In this document: piece after piece, positions 35,392-44,264 of the stretch
Numbering within the stretch: position 1 is the stretch's first letter
Layout of the letters: every line of letters begins with the position of its first letter
NCBI GenBank assembly: GCA_942493075.1
Contig: OW818681.1
Coordinates: forward strand, 5,270,001 to 5,334,000
Length of the DNA: 64,000 bases
Source of the DNA: JBBQYD01 sp942493075
Lineage (GTDB): Bacteria > Verrucomicrobiota > Verrucomicrobiia > Limisphaerales > UBA8199
Direction of reading: 5' to 3'
Program-made: the position numbers and the translations under genes
The notes under the pieces: model-generated
Told to the model about the DNA's origin: nothing
Seen by the model: only the letters and a program-made list of their open reading frames with translations
The model's database searches: none

Positions 35392-37050
35392 ATGGCGTCT
35401 CTCATTTCTAAGCCCATCCGGGTTCTGCGAATGATCATTTGCATCAATTCGCTCGTCGTGATCCTGCTCGCTCTCTTTTTCTTTTTTTACCCGCCCATTC
35501 GCAGTTTCCTGGATCTGAATGATCCCGCGTTGAAAGGCCCGGGCGTTCCGCAAGCCGCCTGGAGGCTCTATAAGAAGCTAACGCCGAGGTACTCCGAATG
35601 GGCGGAGAACCGTGTGGCCGGGGGGCGTGCTGAATCGCTCTCTACCAAAGATATCTCTGGAACTGAATGGCCGCTGTTTGGATCCGTTTTCTATCTTTGG
35701 GGAATTGAGAACCTTCAAATGGCATGGGAAGCTAATGAGCAGAAGCATCACCCGGAGCCCAGAGTTTTTGCCAAAGAAGCCATCATCGCCGCCTCTGAGT
35801 TGGTGATCGATCCGAAGCACGCGGCCTGGGTGAAGAAACATTGGGGTGCCGACTACCTGCATCGTGAAAACGTGTTCTACCGAATGCTGGTGATGGCCGC
35901 TCTTACCAGCCGAGAGAAGCTTCTTCATGATGGCGCGCACCTGGATCTTCTGCGCGATCAGGTTGAGACGTTTACAGCGGAGTTGGATGCCTCCCCGACG
36001 GGCCTTCTTGATGACTATCCCTATGAATGTTACCCCGGCGATGTGATGGCGGCCATTATGTGCGTCAAAAGGGCGGATGAGGTTCTCGGAACGGATCATT
36101 CCAGGTTCATCAACCGGGCGATCAGAGGATTTGTTGGCACACGGGCAACGCGGCACCAGTTGCCTCCTTATTCCGCAGGTTCGGTCAATGGAGCCCCGAC
36201 CGCGCCCTCCAGAGGCTGCGGCAATTCTTACATGTGTCTGACATCCCCCGAGATCTGGCCAGTGCAGGCAAAAGCCTGGTATAGCCTTCACGAACGGTAC
36301 TTCTGGCACTATCGCATAACCGCCTTTGGTTTTCGGGAGTTTCCCAATGACCTTGCGCCAGCCAAATCACAATCAGCCCAGGAAAGAGTCACTCGAATTG
36401 GACCGGTGGGATTTGATTCTCCTGAGGAAGCAGTGAACTGGGGGATGGATGTGGATGCCGGCCCAGTCATCGCGGGGCACGGAGTGGCGGCCAGTGCGTT
36501 CGGTGTGGGCGCCGCTCGCAAGAATGGACGTTTTGACCACGCCTATCCTCTCTCTGTGGAAATGCTCATCACTGCCTGGGAGTTGCCGACAGGCGTGCTC
36601 GCTGCGCCGCGACTCCTTTCTAACGTGAGCGACGCCCCCTTTTTAGGTGAGGCCGCAATCCTCTGGTTGCTCAGCGTTCAACCTGAAGCCGGATTCCCTG
36701 TGAAGGCAGGCGGTGTCATTCCTCTTTATTTCTATCTCGTTGCCGTGGGCATGCTGTTGATCGGAACGTGGCTCATCCTGCAGGCGATTTGGAAAATCCG
36801 CAGGCTCCGGCTAGGAGCCTTGCCCGCTTTTGGAGCGGTTCCGCTCCAGATTGTGGTCTGGCTTTCCCTGGTAGTGGGCTCGGTAGTGACATTCTGCACC
36901 GGGCACGGCCTAATTGGTATGACCCTGTTGGTGGTGGCGGTTCTACTGCCAGTGGAGAAGCGCCAGCGACGTCCACGAGGGGCGGAGGACTGGCCCTCGA
37001 CCCCGGCAACCGCCCCTCTTGTCAACAACGACGTTCCTCAGAAGTCCTGA
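35392..37050 (+). CDS. Membrane protein with large helical domain, possibly linalool-dehydratase-like
   Basis: 552 aa from Met at 35392; an upstream frame to 35281 (TTG start) is open but lacks resemblance. One N-terminal hydrophobic segment (LVVILLALFFFFYP), a large alpha-helical middle with GTEWPLFGSVFYLWGIENLQ, a DDYPYECYPGDV motif and GAPTAPSRGCGNSYMC, then three hydrophobic helices near the end. The DYPYECYPGD pattern faintly recalls alpha/alpha-barrel linalool dehydratase-isomerase-like proteins, weakly. Function unknown. Next gene is convergent. Confidence 0.55.
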   Translation: MASLISKPIRVLRMIICINSLVVILLALFFFFYPPIRSFLDLNDPALKGPGVPQAAWRLYKKLTPRYSEWAENRVAGGRAESLSTKDISGTEWPLFGSVFYLWGIENLQMAWEANEQKHHPEPRVFAKEAIIAASELVIDPKHAAWVKKHWGADYLHRENVFYRMLVMAALTSREKLLHDGAHLDLLRDQVETFTAELDASPTGLLDDYPYECYPGDVMAAIMCVKRADEVLGTDHSRFINRAIRGFVGTRATRHQLPPYSAGSVNGAPTAPSRGCGNSYMCLTSPEIWPVQAKAWYSLHERYFWHYRITAFGFREFPNDLAPAKSQSAQERVTRIGPVGFDSPEEAVNWGMDVDAGPVIAGHGVAASAFGVGAARKNGRFDHAYPLSVEMLITAWELPTGVLAAPRLLSNVSDAPFLGEAAILWLLSVQPEAGFPVKAGGVIPLYFYLVAVGMLLIGTWLILQAIWKIRRLRLGALPAFGAVPLQIVVWLSLVVGSVVTFCTGHGLIGMTLLVVAVLLPVEKRQRRPRGAEDWPSTPATAPLVNNDVPQKS

Positions 37051-37238
37051 GACCAGAACGAGCATCCGGAAGGCTGGCACCTTCCCACCAACCGCTTTCT
37101 TTGTGAGAGCGGCAATTACTTCGGTTTTGTTCGGAATCTCGGAACTGGTCGGGCTGCGAGAATACACCACGTTCTTGAGCGGCACATCCAGGTTCCCCTC
37201 CGGGATATGCGCGCCCTTCGCCGCATGGGCATCCACGG

Positions 37239-37652
37239 TTACCGTGCTTGTCGTACGCGGATGGTGAACCGCTGGGCCTTGTCGTTGGATGAAACGAACG
37301 AAATACCTTCCTGCGCATTCTCGTCCAGGAAGAAACTCTTGAACGGGACATCCTCGACGACATAGCCGAGCGCATCCTTAAACACACAGTTGACCTGCAC
37401 CTGGATACGGCGGTTCTCGCGGTTGCGCAGGTTGGCCGTGACCTGGAGCCGTCCGTCGGGAAGCCGTGTGGTGGCGATCCCGGAGTGGGTCACAGAGCGT
37501 TGGGCACCGCGGTCCAGCAGCACAAAGGTGGCGCTGTCCTCCAGGTTGTGGGTAGTCGTGTTAACAGGCTGATAGGCGCCTTCGTGTGACTTGCACCCGG
37601 CCAGCGCGGCCAAACCGGCGGCCAAAGAGAGCAGCAGCAGAGTTCGTTTCAT
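37239..37652 (-). CDS. YcfL-like (DUF1425) lipoprotein
   Basis: 137 aa. Lipoprotein signal with LAGC lipobox. Mature part has ATTRLPDGRLQVTANLRNRENRRIQVQVNCVFKD as in the DUF1425 beta-sandwich family. Third gene of an operon with an LpoB-like and a COG3014-like lipoprotein, a trio known next to each other in proteobacteria. The start overlaps the stop of the preceding gene. Likely periplasmic or outer-membrane, linked to PBP activation by neighbourhood only. Confidence 0.78.
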   Translation of the reverse strand: MKRTLLLLSLAAGLAALAGCKSHEGAYQPVNTTTHNLEDSATFVLLDRGAQRSVTHSGIATTRLPDGRLQVTANLRNRENRRIQVQVNCVFKDALGYVVEDVPFKSFFLDENAQEGISFVSSNDKAQRFTIRVRQAR

Positions 37653-38842
37653 AATGTTTGTGGAGTTGATGATTGATCGCTAATGAAAATGACCTTGTCT
37701 TTGCCTTCAGACACATCGAATGTAATTTGCTTCGTTAAGCTCGCCACCGGTTGCCCGGTGGCATCTAAAAACTGCACATTTGCGGTGTGGCGCCCCGGCG
37801 GCAGTTCCATGGCGGCAAACGTTAAATACTGCGGCAGATTATCCCAGGTGCGGACATCCGCCTGAGGTGTCGCTGCGGCAGAGATGGCTTTGCTAAGCAA
37901 GCCCGCCAGTGCCACTCCAAGCCCGACTTGCTGAGTCGTGCGGTTATTACTGATCATAGCGGTGCCAAGCCCCCCCATTAGCGCCACATCGCCGATCTTG
38001 TCTGTCGTGGATTTGAAAACGGCCTTGTTCCCAAGCACATGGTCCATAAGCCGTCCACCTCGTGTCGTTGCCTGGAAACCCAGGTCATCCGTGGGAGCCA
38101 CTGGGATCTTGTAATTCTCGAACTGCAACCGTGCTGATTTAACAGGCGAAGGGGGCACGGTGAACCGAAGTTCCTCGCCATATTCTCCCGCGCCGATCTT
38201 TCTGATCCCGGGGCCGAACTCGACAAAAAACAGGATGTTCGCTTTGGGATTGTACGGTGGCAGCGACACACCTTTGGCCGCCTTGCGCGCACGTTCAAAC
38301 GCATCGGAGCCATCTCCCCCGAGTTTTGCAGTTGCCAGCCCATCCAGGTATTCAGCCAGGACCCAATCACCGGCATATTCCTTGTTCTCGGTATCGCTGT
38401 CGCTTAGCTGCGCACTGCGAAAGCAAGCACGGGCGTTATCCGGTTCGCCATCCATCCAATAGAGGATGCCTCGATAGATGTAGGCCATGCTCCTTTCGTA
38501 AGGTTCGCCAATAAAGGTCTTCTTGGCCTCCTGGCGAAAATAGCTTCGCGATTGCCGGGCACTTTTGTCTTTGCCGAAGATGCCTCCGATGGTGAGGAGG
38601 GCATCATCCAGTTCGCTGCGTGCGGTCGAATAATCTCCGTGCCGCATCGCGGCGAGAGAAGTGCGATACTGCCACAGCACCTTGTCGCGCGGGGGGCCAT
38701 TGGCGATTGCGTTTGGTCCGTCCACGGCCAGGTTGCCGGTAAGTTGCACCGGTTTGACGGCGGTGGCGGCGCAGCCGCCGACTAGCAGGAGAACTGCCAA
38801 AGCCGGCAGGGCCAGGACCACTCTGCGAGACAGGAAGTGCAT
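37649..38842 (-). CDS. COG3014-type lipoprotein
   Basis: 397 aa from Met at 38842, which starts a lipoprotein signal (ALPALAVLLLVGGC). The frame extends upstream to 38977 over the LpoB stop. The mature part has tetratricopeptide-like helices (MRHGDYSTARSELDDALLTIGGIFGKD, MAYIYRGILYWMDGEPDNARACFRSAQLS) and then a beta-rich C-terminus. Family function is unknown; it lies between LpoB and YcfL genes on a shared transcript. Confidence 0.75.
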   Translation of the reverse strand: MHFLSRRVVLALPALAVLLLVGGCAATAVKPVQLTGNLAVDGPNAIANGPPRDKVLWQYRTSLAAMRHGDYSTARSELDDALLTIGGIFGKDKSARQSRSYFRQEAKKTFIGEPYERSMAYIYRGILYWMDGEPDNARACFRSAQLSDSDTENKEYAGDWVLAEYLDGLATAKLGGDGSDAFERARKAAKGVSLPPYNPKANILFFVEFGPGIRKIGAGEYGEELRFTVPPSPVKSARLQFENYKIPVAPTDDLGFQATTRGGRLMDHVLGNKAVFKSTTDKIGDVALMGGLGTAMISNNRTTQQVGLGVALAGLLSKAISAAATPQADVRTWDNLPQYLTFAAMELPPGRHTANVQFLDATGQPVASLTKQITFDVSEGKDKVIFISDQSSTPQTL

Positions 38843-38894
38843 GGGCACGCGTGCGCGCTGACTGGGTTCTGACTGGGAATTGCTGGTGTGCTGC

Positions 38895-39524
38895 TTAACG
38901 ATACGCGGCATCCTCCAGCCCTTGCTTCTTAATCTCGGCGGAATCCTCCCAGATGATGTCGCTGGTGCGGGCATCAATCAGTTGGAATGAATACAGTATA
39001 TAATCACTTGTACCCGCGCGGGTGCGTGTGGTCATGCCTTCGAGCTTGCCCGTCAGGAAAAAGTCGGCTCCCTTGAACTCCTGAATCTTGGGGTCGGAAG
39101 TAGAGGTTACCTGCCCCGTTTGTTTCATCTGGCGCTCTTTTTCGAGCGTCGCCATGCGGTCACGGGCGAGGAACAGAACCTTGCCTTGGGCCTTGGAGTT
39201 GAGCTGCACCCGGATACGGGTCAGAAAGATATCCTTGTTGATGGGGAAACGCGTTTCATTGACAACAGGGTCGAGCACGATGCGAGGGACACCTTGCGCC
39301 GCCGCGATCTGCGGCGTGCTCAGGATGCTGCGAGACATTTTATCAGTCACCGCGACCAGGTCCTGTGATTCGACGCCTGTGCCGGCAACGAATCCGCGCT
39401 CATCGGGGCGCATTTCCGTGACAGGAACACCCGAGGGGTTCTTGACGCCTGAAGAGGCGCAACCGGAAAGGATGCCCGCGATCGCCAGCGCTGCCAACGG
39501 AACACGATAGTTAGTCAGATTCAT
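38895..39524 (-). CDS. lpoB: Penicillin-binding protein activator LpoB-like lipoprotein
   Basis: 209 aa. Lipobox ILSGC at about 18-22. The mature part matches LpoB: LVAVTDKMSRSILSTPQI, PRIVLDPVVNETRFPINKDIFLTRIRVQLN, DFFLTGKLEGM and DIIWEDSAEIKK. LpoB is the outer-membrane lipoprotein that stimulates peptidoglycan synthase PBP1b. First gene of the lpoB - COG3014 - ycfL operon. Confidence 0.85.
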   Translation of the reverse strand: MNLTNYRVPLAALAIAGILSGCASSGVKNPSGVPVTEMRPDERGFVAGTGVESQDLVAVTDKMSRSILSTPQIAAAQGVPRIVLDPVVNETRFPINKDIFLTRIRVQLNSKAQGKVLFLARDRMATLEKERQMKQTGQVTSTSDPKIQEFKGADFFLTGKLEGMTTRTRAGTSDYILYSFQLIDARTSDIIWEDSAEIKKQGLEDAAYR

Positions 39525-39567
39525 AGATAATGGTTAATGATGTTTTTTGAGTGCAAAAAGGTCCGGC

Positions 39568-40266
39568 TCAGTAGCCGGCAACGGAAGGTGCCGCCGGGGC
39601 CATCGGAGCGTTTGGAACCGTGGGGGCGTTGTTGATTGGGGACACCCAGACGACTGGCGCCTGGCGCCGCTCCCGCAAACGGGTCTCGTGCTCGGCTATT
39701 CCCCCAACCACTGCTCCGGCAGCTCCCCCAATGAGTGCCCCTGCCAAAGTCTCTTTGCTCTGATGTCCAATCACACCACCGGCGACCGCGCCAACAGCAG
39801 CACCTGTGACCGCATAATTTGGACGGTCCTGAGGAGGGGCAGGCTGTGAAACCACTACAGGTGGCGCGGCTTGAACTTCCACGGGCGGGTTAGTGCCTGG
39901 AAGGGGTGCGGACGCCACTGGTGCTGGTGCATAGTAGTAACCTGGCGCTGGTTGATAAACGACAACAGGCGGTGGGCTGGGATAGTAATAATAGCCAGAA
40001 TAGCCAGGCGCTGGAGCGTAGTATCCGCTTTGGTAATAGGCCCGCTGCCGCTTTTCCTGGTGAACAATGGAGCCCAGCAGAAAGCCTGCTCCAGCACCGA
40101 TTGCCGCGCCCTCAGCACCCTGGCCGTGGTGCTGGTTGCCAATGATCCCACCAGCGACCCCGCCCAGGATACCACCAAGGACGGAGTCATTGTTGAAAAT
40201 CTGGGCCGTGGTGACCAGGGGCGTCAGTGCCAGCAGGCCCGCAGTGATTGTTAGCCTTACGTTCAC
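39568..40266 (-). CDS. Glycine-zipper secreted protein
   Basis: 232 aa from GTG at 40266; an upstream ATG at 40320 gives an N-terminus without a signal. The signal peptide is LTITAGLLALTPLVTTA. Two glycine-zipper blocks (GGILGGVAGGIIGNQ and AGALIGGAAGAVVGGIAEHE) flank a low-complexity Tyr/Pro linker (SGYYYYPSPPPVVVYQ). Such proteins sit in or near the outer membrane. Role unknown. Confidence 0.75.
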   Translation of the reverse strand: MNVRLTITAGLLALTPLVTTAQIFNNDSVLGGILGGVAGGIIGNQHHGQGAEGAAIGAGAGFLLGSIVHQEKRQRAYYQSGYYAPAPGYSGYYYYPSPPPVVVYQPAPGYYYAPAPVASAPLPGTNPPVEVQAAPPVVVSQPAPPQDRPNYAVTGAAVGAVAGGVIGHQSKETLAGALIGGAAGAVVGGIAEHETRLRERRQAPVVWVSPINNAPTVPNAPMAPAAPSVAGY

Positions 40267-40398
40267 TTGTTCTTTAGACGGGCGGGGCCGCGGTTTATTC
40301 GCTAAGCTCCCCCTCCCCATTATTATAATGCAAAAGGTGTGGATGGAAAGGAAGTTAAGGGGAGGCTGTCCGGGGAAAACGCGGGTCTTCGAACAGTT

Positions 40399-40920
40399 CT
40401 AACGGAAATCCCGGTAATGCTCCTGGCGGGCCATGATGGCCCGAATGTAATCCCGGGTTGCGGGAAACCCGATCTGCTCGATGAACACAGCACTGTTGGT
40501 GGCGGCCTCTCCTTTATTCCAACGCAAGACATTGCTACGACCCGCGTTATAATCCGCCAACGCATAGGGCACTGGGTTGTCGGTTTGGGTGTAGCGGCGC
40601 ATGAGCTTGGTCAAATAATAGGTGCCAGCCAGCAGGTTTGTGACTGGATCAAGGCAGTGTGAATGATCAAACGTTTCGATCTGCTCTTCATCCGCCCACT
40701 CCCGGGCGGCATCCTCCCGAAGCTGCATCAGACCCAACTCCCCAACTCGCCCGCGCACCTCGGGGTTGAACCGACTCTCCTTCCAAACAACAGCCTTTAC
40801 CAGTGAAGCATCGACGCGGTAACGAGCGGCGACTGTACGAATGTTTTTATCCTGGCTATGTTCCAGGCGCCCGGTCAACCACATGCGCAGACCCAAGGCG
40901 CCAACTGCCAGCACCAGCAA
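40399..40920 (-). CDS. Lytic transglycosylase, SLT domain
   Basis: 173 aa, one hydrophobic segment followed by a Slt35-type domain. Catalytic Glu lies in KAVVWKESRFNP (about 44-56), followed by GELGLMQLREDAA and ADYNAGRSNVLRW. It would cleave peptidoglycan glycan strands. The only in-frame start here is TTG at 40920. Downstream of the acyltransferase gene on the same strand. Confidence 0.82.
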   Translation of the reverse strand: MLVLAVGALGLRMWLTGRLEHSQDKNIRTVAARYRVDASLVKAVVWKESRFNPEVRGRVGELGLMQLREDAAREWADEEQIETFDHSHCLDPVTNLLAGTYYLTKLMRRYTQTDNPVPYALADYNAGRSNVLRWNKGEAATNSAVFIEQIGFPATRDYIRAIMARQEHYRDFR

Positions 40921-40967
40921 GCCAAGGATAATGCGGACGTTTACTTTGCCATCGTTGAGTAAAGGAC

Positions 40968-41696
40968 TTAATCAACAGTCAACCGTTTCATGCCTGTCTC
41001 CAGTTGCGCACGAAAGCCGGCGCGATCCTCAGGAGAAGCGTCTGCCGGCACGCGGATGAGTTCGCCAAAAGTTAAGCGACACTTGCCAAAAGGCAGCGGG
41101 ATCTGGAATCGATCCCAGCTCTTCAGAGACAGTTTGGAGGTGAGTTCCACGCCTGCCACTTGGATGGGCAAACCTGTTACCTGTGCCAAAGAGATAATTC
41201 CTTCCTGCACTTGGTAGCAGGGGCCGCGCGGTCCGTCGGGGGTAATGGCCAGGTCCCAGCCTGCTTTTCCTTTTGTGCTCAGTTCCAGCAAAGCCTGCGC
41301 CCCCCGGCGGCTGCTTGAGCCCCGGACCGCTTCCACTCCGAAGGCATTGAGTATTCCCGCCAGAAAAGCGCCGTCTTTGCTCGCACTGACCAGCCCCGCA
41401 GCGCCCGGCGCCCCGGCTTTTCGGCCTTGCAAATATTTGTTGTACATTGGCACGCAGAGTGCCAATCGATTGTGCCATAAACAGAAGATGACCGGGCTCG
41501 GCACATCGGCCGGGTTACCGGAGCCGGGTGTTAACTCAAAACGGGTGGTTAGGGCAACAAGCCGGACCACGAACCAGACGCACCAACCAGCGAGCCGCTG
41601 GGTAATACTAGGCCGATGAGGAACCACCACGCCGCTGCGTTTGCGCTTGGCGTCGATGGGCTGGGGATTCTTTGCGGATGATGCTGAGTCTGTCAT
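40968..41696 (-). CDS. DUF374 lysophospholipid acyltransferase-like protein
   Basis: 242 aa. VIFCLWHNRLALC and the VSASKDGAFLAGILNAFGVEAVRGSSSRRG, then AITPDGPRGP motifs are the DUF374 signatures (histidine-bearing WHNR and PDGPRGP), a lipid-A or LPS acyltransferase-like family. One hydrophobic N-terminal segment. The gene starts within TAATG at the ruvA stop. It links DNA-repair genes and envelope genes in one minus-strand cluster. Confidence 0.85.
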   Translation of the reverse strand: MTDSASSAKNPQPIDAKRKRSGVVVPHRPSITQRLAGWCVWFVVRLVALTTRFELTPGSGNPADVPSPVIFCLWHNRLALCVPMYNKYLQGRKAGAPGAAGLVSASKDGAFLAGILNAFGVEAVRGSSSRRGAQALLELSTKGKAGWDLAITPDGPRGPCYQVQEGIISLAQVTGLPIQVAGVELTSKLSLKSWDRFQIPLPFGKCRLTFGELIRVPADASPEDRAGFRAQLETGMKRLTVD

Positions 41697-42298
41697 TAGC
41701 TTTTCTTGAGACAGGCTCTTACCAGGTCTTCCACAAGGGTCTGCGGGCCGAGAGCCGATTGAGCTTTGCGTACCGCATCGTAGGCTTCGACTTGCTTGAA
41801 CCCAAGTGCCAGCAAAGCAAGGACGGCGTCATTGATCTTCTGCTCTTCGGGTGTGAGGGCACGGGCTGCGCTGGCAGCTTCCCAGGCGCCCGCTGCGCCA
41901 ATTTTATCCTTTAGCTCGACCACCATTCGTTCGGCCATCTTTTTGCCTACGCCGGAAATCTGAGACAGAGTTTTTACGTCCCCGCCTGCCACCGCTCCTC
42001 GAAAAACCGTGACATTCATTCCGCTCAGGACATTAAGTGCGATGCGCGGGCCGACGCCGCTTACGGTGTTAATCAAGAGACGGAACAAATCGCGCTCCGC
42101 AGCGGACATAAACCCGTACAACGTGTGAGCATCCTCGCGCACTGCCAAATGAGTGAGAATCGTCACTTCCTGCCCGGGTGCCGGCAGCTTGTTATAAGAA
42201 GAGAGGGGAATGAGCAACTCGTAGCCGACCCCTTGCACGTCGATGGTTGCCTGTGTGGGCAGCGCTTCGACGACTTTGCCGTGAAGAAATGCAATCAT
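41696..42298 (-). CDS. ruvA: Holliday junction branch-migration protein RuvA
   Basis: 200 aa. OB domain (MIAFLHGKVVEALPTQATIDVQGVGYELLIPL), HhH motifs (ISGVGKKMAERMVVELKDK) and the C-terminal UBA-like block (NDAVLALLALGFKQVEAYDAVRKA) are all visible. RuvA tetramers clamp Holliday junctions and load RuvB. Start overlaps the ruvC stop by four bases (ATGA). Overlap with the acyltransferase gene downstream. Confidence 0.95.
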   Translation of the reverse strand: MIAFLHGKVVEALPTQATIDVQGVGYELLIPLSSYNKLPAPGQEVTILTHLAVREDAHTLYGFMSAAERDLFRLLINTVSGVGPRIALNVLSGMNVTVFRGAVAGGDVKTLSQISGVGKKMAERMVVELKDKIGAAGAWEAASAARALTPEEQKINDAVLALLALGFKQVEAYDAVRKAQSALGPQTLVEDLVRACLKKS

Positions 42299-42903
42299 AC
42301 GCGTTTGGGAGCAGTCAGACTATAACGGTCGGTTTCCTGGGCTTGAGCGAGAGCGAGCGCCAGGGCGTCGGCAGCATCTGGTTCGGGTGTTTCTGGCAAT
42401 TGAAGCATGCGTTGCACCATTTTGGCAACGGCCAGTTTCTGGGCCGCTCCATAGCCCACGATGGCCTGCTTAACCCGGCGCGGCGCCAGTTCGTAGATTT
42501 CGAGTCCGGCTTCCGCAACTGTGGCGAGAGCCGCCCCGCGCGCCTCGCCCATAATCAAAGCGGTCTGCAGATTCTGCGCAAAAAACAGTCCTTCAGTGAC
42601 GCAAACCTCCGGATGATGCTTCTTTATCAAATCGCGAATGGTTTGGGCAATCATCGCCAGGCAGCGGGAGCGGGGCCATGTTGACGGGCAACGGATAGTG
42701 CCCTGGGCCAGTGTAGCTGGCACGGGCTTTGCCAGGCGAATGATGCCATAGCCGGTTCCTCGCAAGGAGGGGTCGATGCCGAGAATCACCTGGGCACGCA
42801 CGGTGCTCCGGGGCGAGCTTGCAGGCAATACCGGCGCGGCCGCGCGTTTTGGATTGCCCACGCGAGCCTGCATTTTTTTGAACTGTTCCGGCGTAATGCC
42901 CAT
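42295..42903 (-). CDS. ruvC: Holliday junction resolvase RuvC
   Basis: 202 aa. Catalytic Asp in ILGIDPSLRGTGYG, CVTEGLFFAQN and a C-terminal DAADALALALAQ carrying the other acidic residues. RuvC cuts Holliday junctions resolved by RuvAB. The N-terminal 40 residues before ILGIDPS are a basic extension, so an internal start is possible. Borders the integron: the intI fragment begins about 400 bases upstream. Confidence 0.92.
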   Translation of the reverse strand: MGITPEQFKKMQARVGNPKRAAAPVLPASSPRSTVRAQVILGIDPSLRGTGYGIIRLAKPVPATLAQGTIRCPSTWPRSRCLAMIAQTIRDLIKKHHPEVCVTEGLFFAQNLQTALIMGEARGAALATVAEAGLEIYELAPRRVKQAIVGYGAAQKLAVAKMVQRMLQLPETPEPDAADALALALAQAQETDRYSLTAPKRV

Positions 42904-43301
42904 CGGTCCCCATCATGCCATGCCGCACGCAATGGGGGCAATGCTCATATGCTCATATCCGGAGGCCGGAGGGTCCAGGTTGGGCTCGTTCTTTTGGTTT
43001 AAACGCAAGAATTGCACATGGTACAAACCCGGCTCATTTATTGTTCTGGAGATGGGATACGGAGCAGAGGGAGTAATACTTACCGAATGTCCCAATCGTG
43101 CGCTGACACTTTAGATCTGTGCTGTCGGTGATCTCCAATTCCTAAAAGGAATCTCATCGTGGCCATGGAACCGGAGGCAAGTCCCATCAAAGTCCACCCT
43201 GTTTTGTACGATTGTCGGACTGACCCTCCGAGATTAGCGCCCCCTTCATTTTGTGAAAGCGTACATACCGTCGCGTCCAATCAACATAAGATCTTTCCGT
43301 C
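42904..43301. other. Gap between ruvC and the intI fragment
   Basis: About 400 bases with no supported gene. No remainder of the integron integrase can be seen here on the minus strand, where it would be expected to continue leftwards, so its rest was lost. Confidence 0.5.
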
Positions 43302-43436
43302 CCGGATCGAGTAGTGCTTGAGCCGAATCACCTCCCGGATTTGATCCAACAGCTTGGCTTTGGGATTGGGAATAACTGACTCGTAAGCAACTGGAGGAGC
43401 AACCACGCCCGCTTGACTCCGCTTATAGTTATGCAT
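43302..43436 (-). pseudogene. intI: Integron integrase (IntI) N-terminal fragment, copy 1
   Basis: 45 codons from an ATG at 43436: the end reads KAKLLDQIREVIRLKHYSIR, closely like the IntI N-terminus (KVLDQLRERIRYLHYSLR in IntI1), including the conserved HYS. It then ends abruptly in unrelated codons at 43301, so catalytic residues are absent. Points left, away from the cassettes, as integrases do. Matches copy 2 at 53820-53954 in all but one residue. Confidence 0.85.
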
Positions 43437-43543
43437 AGAGTGATTACATGAAAACTTATGAGTGCTTTGACCTCGCGTCAATTACTCGTTTGTGCCCTAA
43501 TATCAAATTAACAGGAAAGTTTTCCGTGTTAATCAAGGGTTAG
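43302..43543. repeat. 242-bp intI-attI module, copy 1
   Basis: Matches 53820-54061 with about eight differences in 242 bases. Left end is the truncated integrase codon; right end is the GTTAG recombination core. Includes the integrase start, its promoter region and attI. Confidence 0.9.
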
Positions 43544-43545
43544 CC
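43437..43545 (+). other. attI-like integration site, copy 1
   Basis: The similarity between the two modules ends at GTTAG (core G at 43539), after which different cassettes follow, as expected for an attI x attC junction. An inverted repeat, TTAACAGGAAA (43508-43518) with TTTTCCGTGTTAA (43520-43532), lies just before the core. Cassettes continue to the right on the plus strand. Confidence 0.75.
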
Positions 43546-43561
43546 AGCTACGCCACACCAC

Positions 43562-44149
43562 ATGAAAAACTTTATCGCCATTGTTTGCGTCGCGCTGACG
43601 GCTTGCTGCGCATTGGCCGCCGACGCGAAGCCGAAGATTAAAGTTGCAGCCGATGGTTATCCATCGGGTCACGACACCCCAGAGGGTGTCGCGTGTGATT
43701 TGGCACGCGCATTCATCAAGCACGATGCGGCTCTCTTTACCAACGCATGCATCCGGCCTTTTGGGGCCAGCGAGACCTTCGGCACGAACTATCAGACATT
43801 TCTCAAGAGCGTGATTCAGAGCATGAAGGAGGAAGCAGCCAAGAAAGAGCCGTCACCGGGAGCACCAAAAGCGATTACCAAGGTGTTTGCTGCGCGTCAT
43901 CTTTCCACCCGCGGACCGGATTCGCTTGCCTACGCGGTGTTTGATTTTCGCGGCGTGATGTTCGTGGATTTGAAAACCATTCGCGTCAACGGTGATCATG
44001 CACCCTACCGGCTTTTTGTTATTAAGAAGAACGACGACAAGTGGTACGTATATCCCACGCCCAAGTCTGATTCACTGTTGAGTGCCGGACTCAATTCGGA
44101 AACAGAGTCCACAGAAGATTTTTCAGAGGCTTATGAGGTTCAGAAATGA
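43562..44149 (+). CDS. Cassette 1 protein: secreted, unknown function
   Basis: 195 aa, cassette spanning 43540-44243. Signal peptide (IAIVCVALTACCALA) with a possible lipobox LTAC. The mature part (CDLARAFIKHDAALFTNAC; YAVFDFRGVMFVDLKTIRVNG; DDKWYVYP) resembles NTF2-like exported proteins of unknown function. First cassette after attI, hence the one most strongly expressed from a cassette promoter. Confidence 0.7.
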   Translation: MKNFIAIVCVALTACCALAADAKPKIKVAADGYPSGHDTPEGVACDLARAFIKHDAALFTNACIRPFGASETFGTNYQTFLKSVIQSMKEEAAKKEPSPGAPKAITKVFAARHLSTRGPDSLAYAVFDFRGVMFVDLKTIRVNGDHAPYRLFVIKKNDDKWYVYPTPKSDSLLSAGLNSETESTEDFSEAYEVQK

Positions 44150-44153
44150 CGCT

Positions 44154-44249
44154 GGCTAACCAGAGCACTCGACCGAACGCGGGCGGGCCACGTCAGTTGC
44201 TAATTCGGACGTCACTGACCGCCCGCGTCGGTCAGTTCTGGCGTTCGGC
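44154..44249 (+). repeat. attC site of cassette 1 (96 bp)
   Basis: Outer core GGCTAAC at 44154 and GTTCGGC at 44243, with GC-rich inner arms CGCGGGCGGGC / GCCCGCG that pair. Core is one base off the GTTRRRY consensus. Confidence 0.8.
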
Positions 44250-44264
44250 GGTATCGCGGCACCT

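Noticed and set aside
36943..37236. Minus-strand reading frame of 97 aa between the 552-aa gene and the YcfL-like gene
   Set aside because: Overlaps the end of a better-supported plus-strand gene and has no family resemblance.
42913..43280. Two short minus-strand frames between ruvC and intI
   Set aside because: No start with a ribosome site, no similarity and not the missing integrase part.
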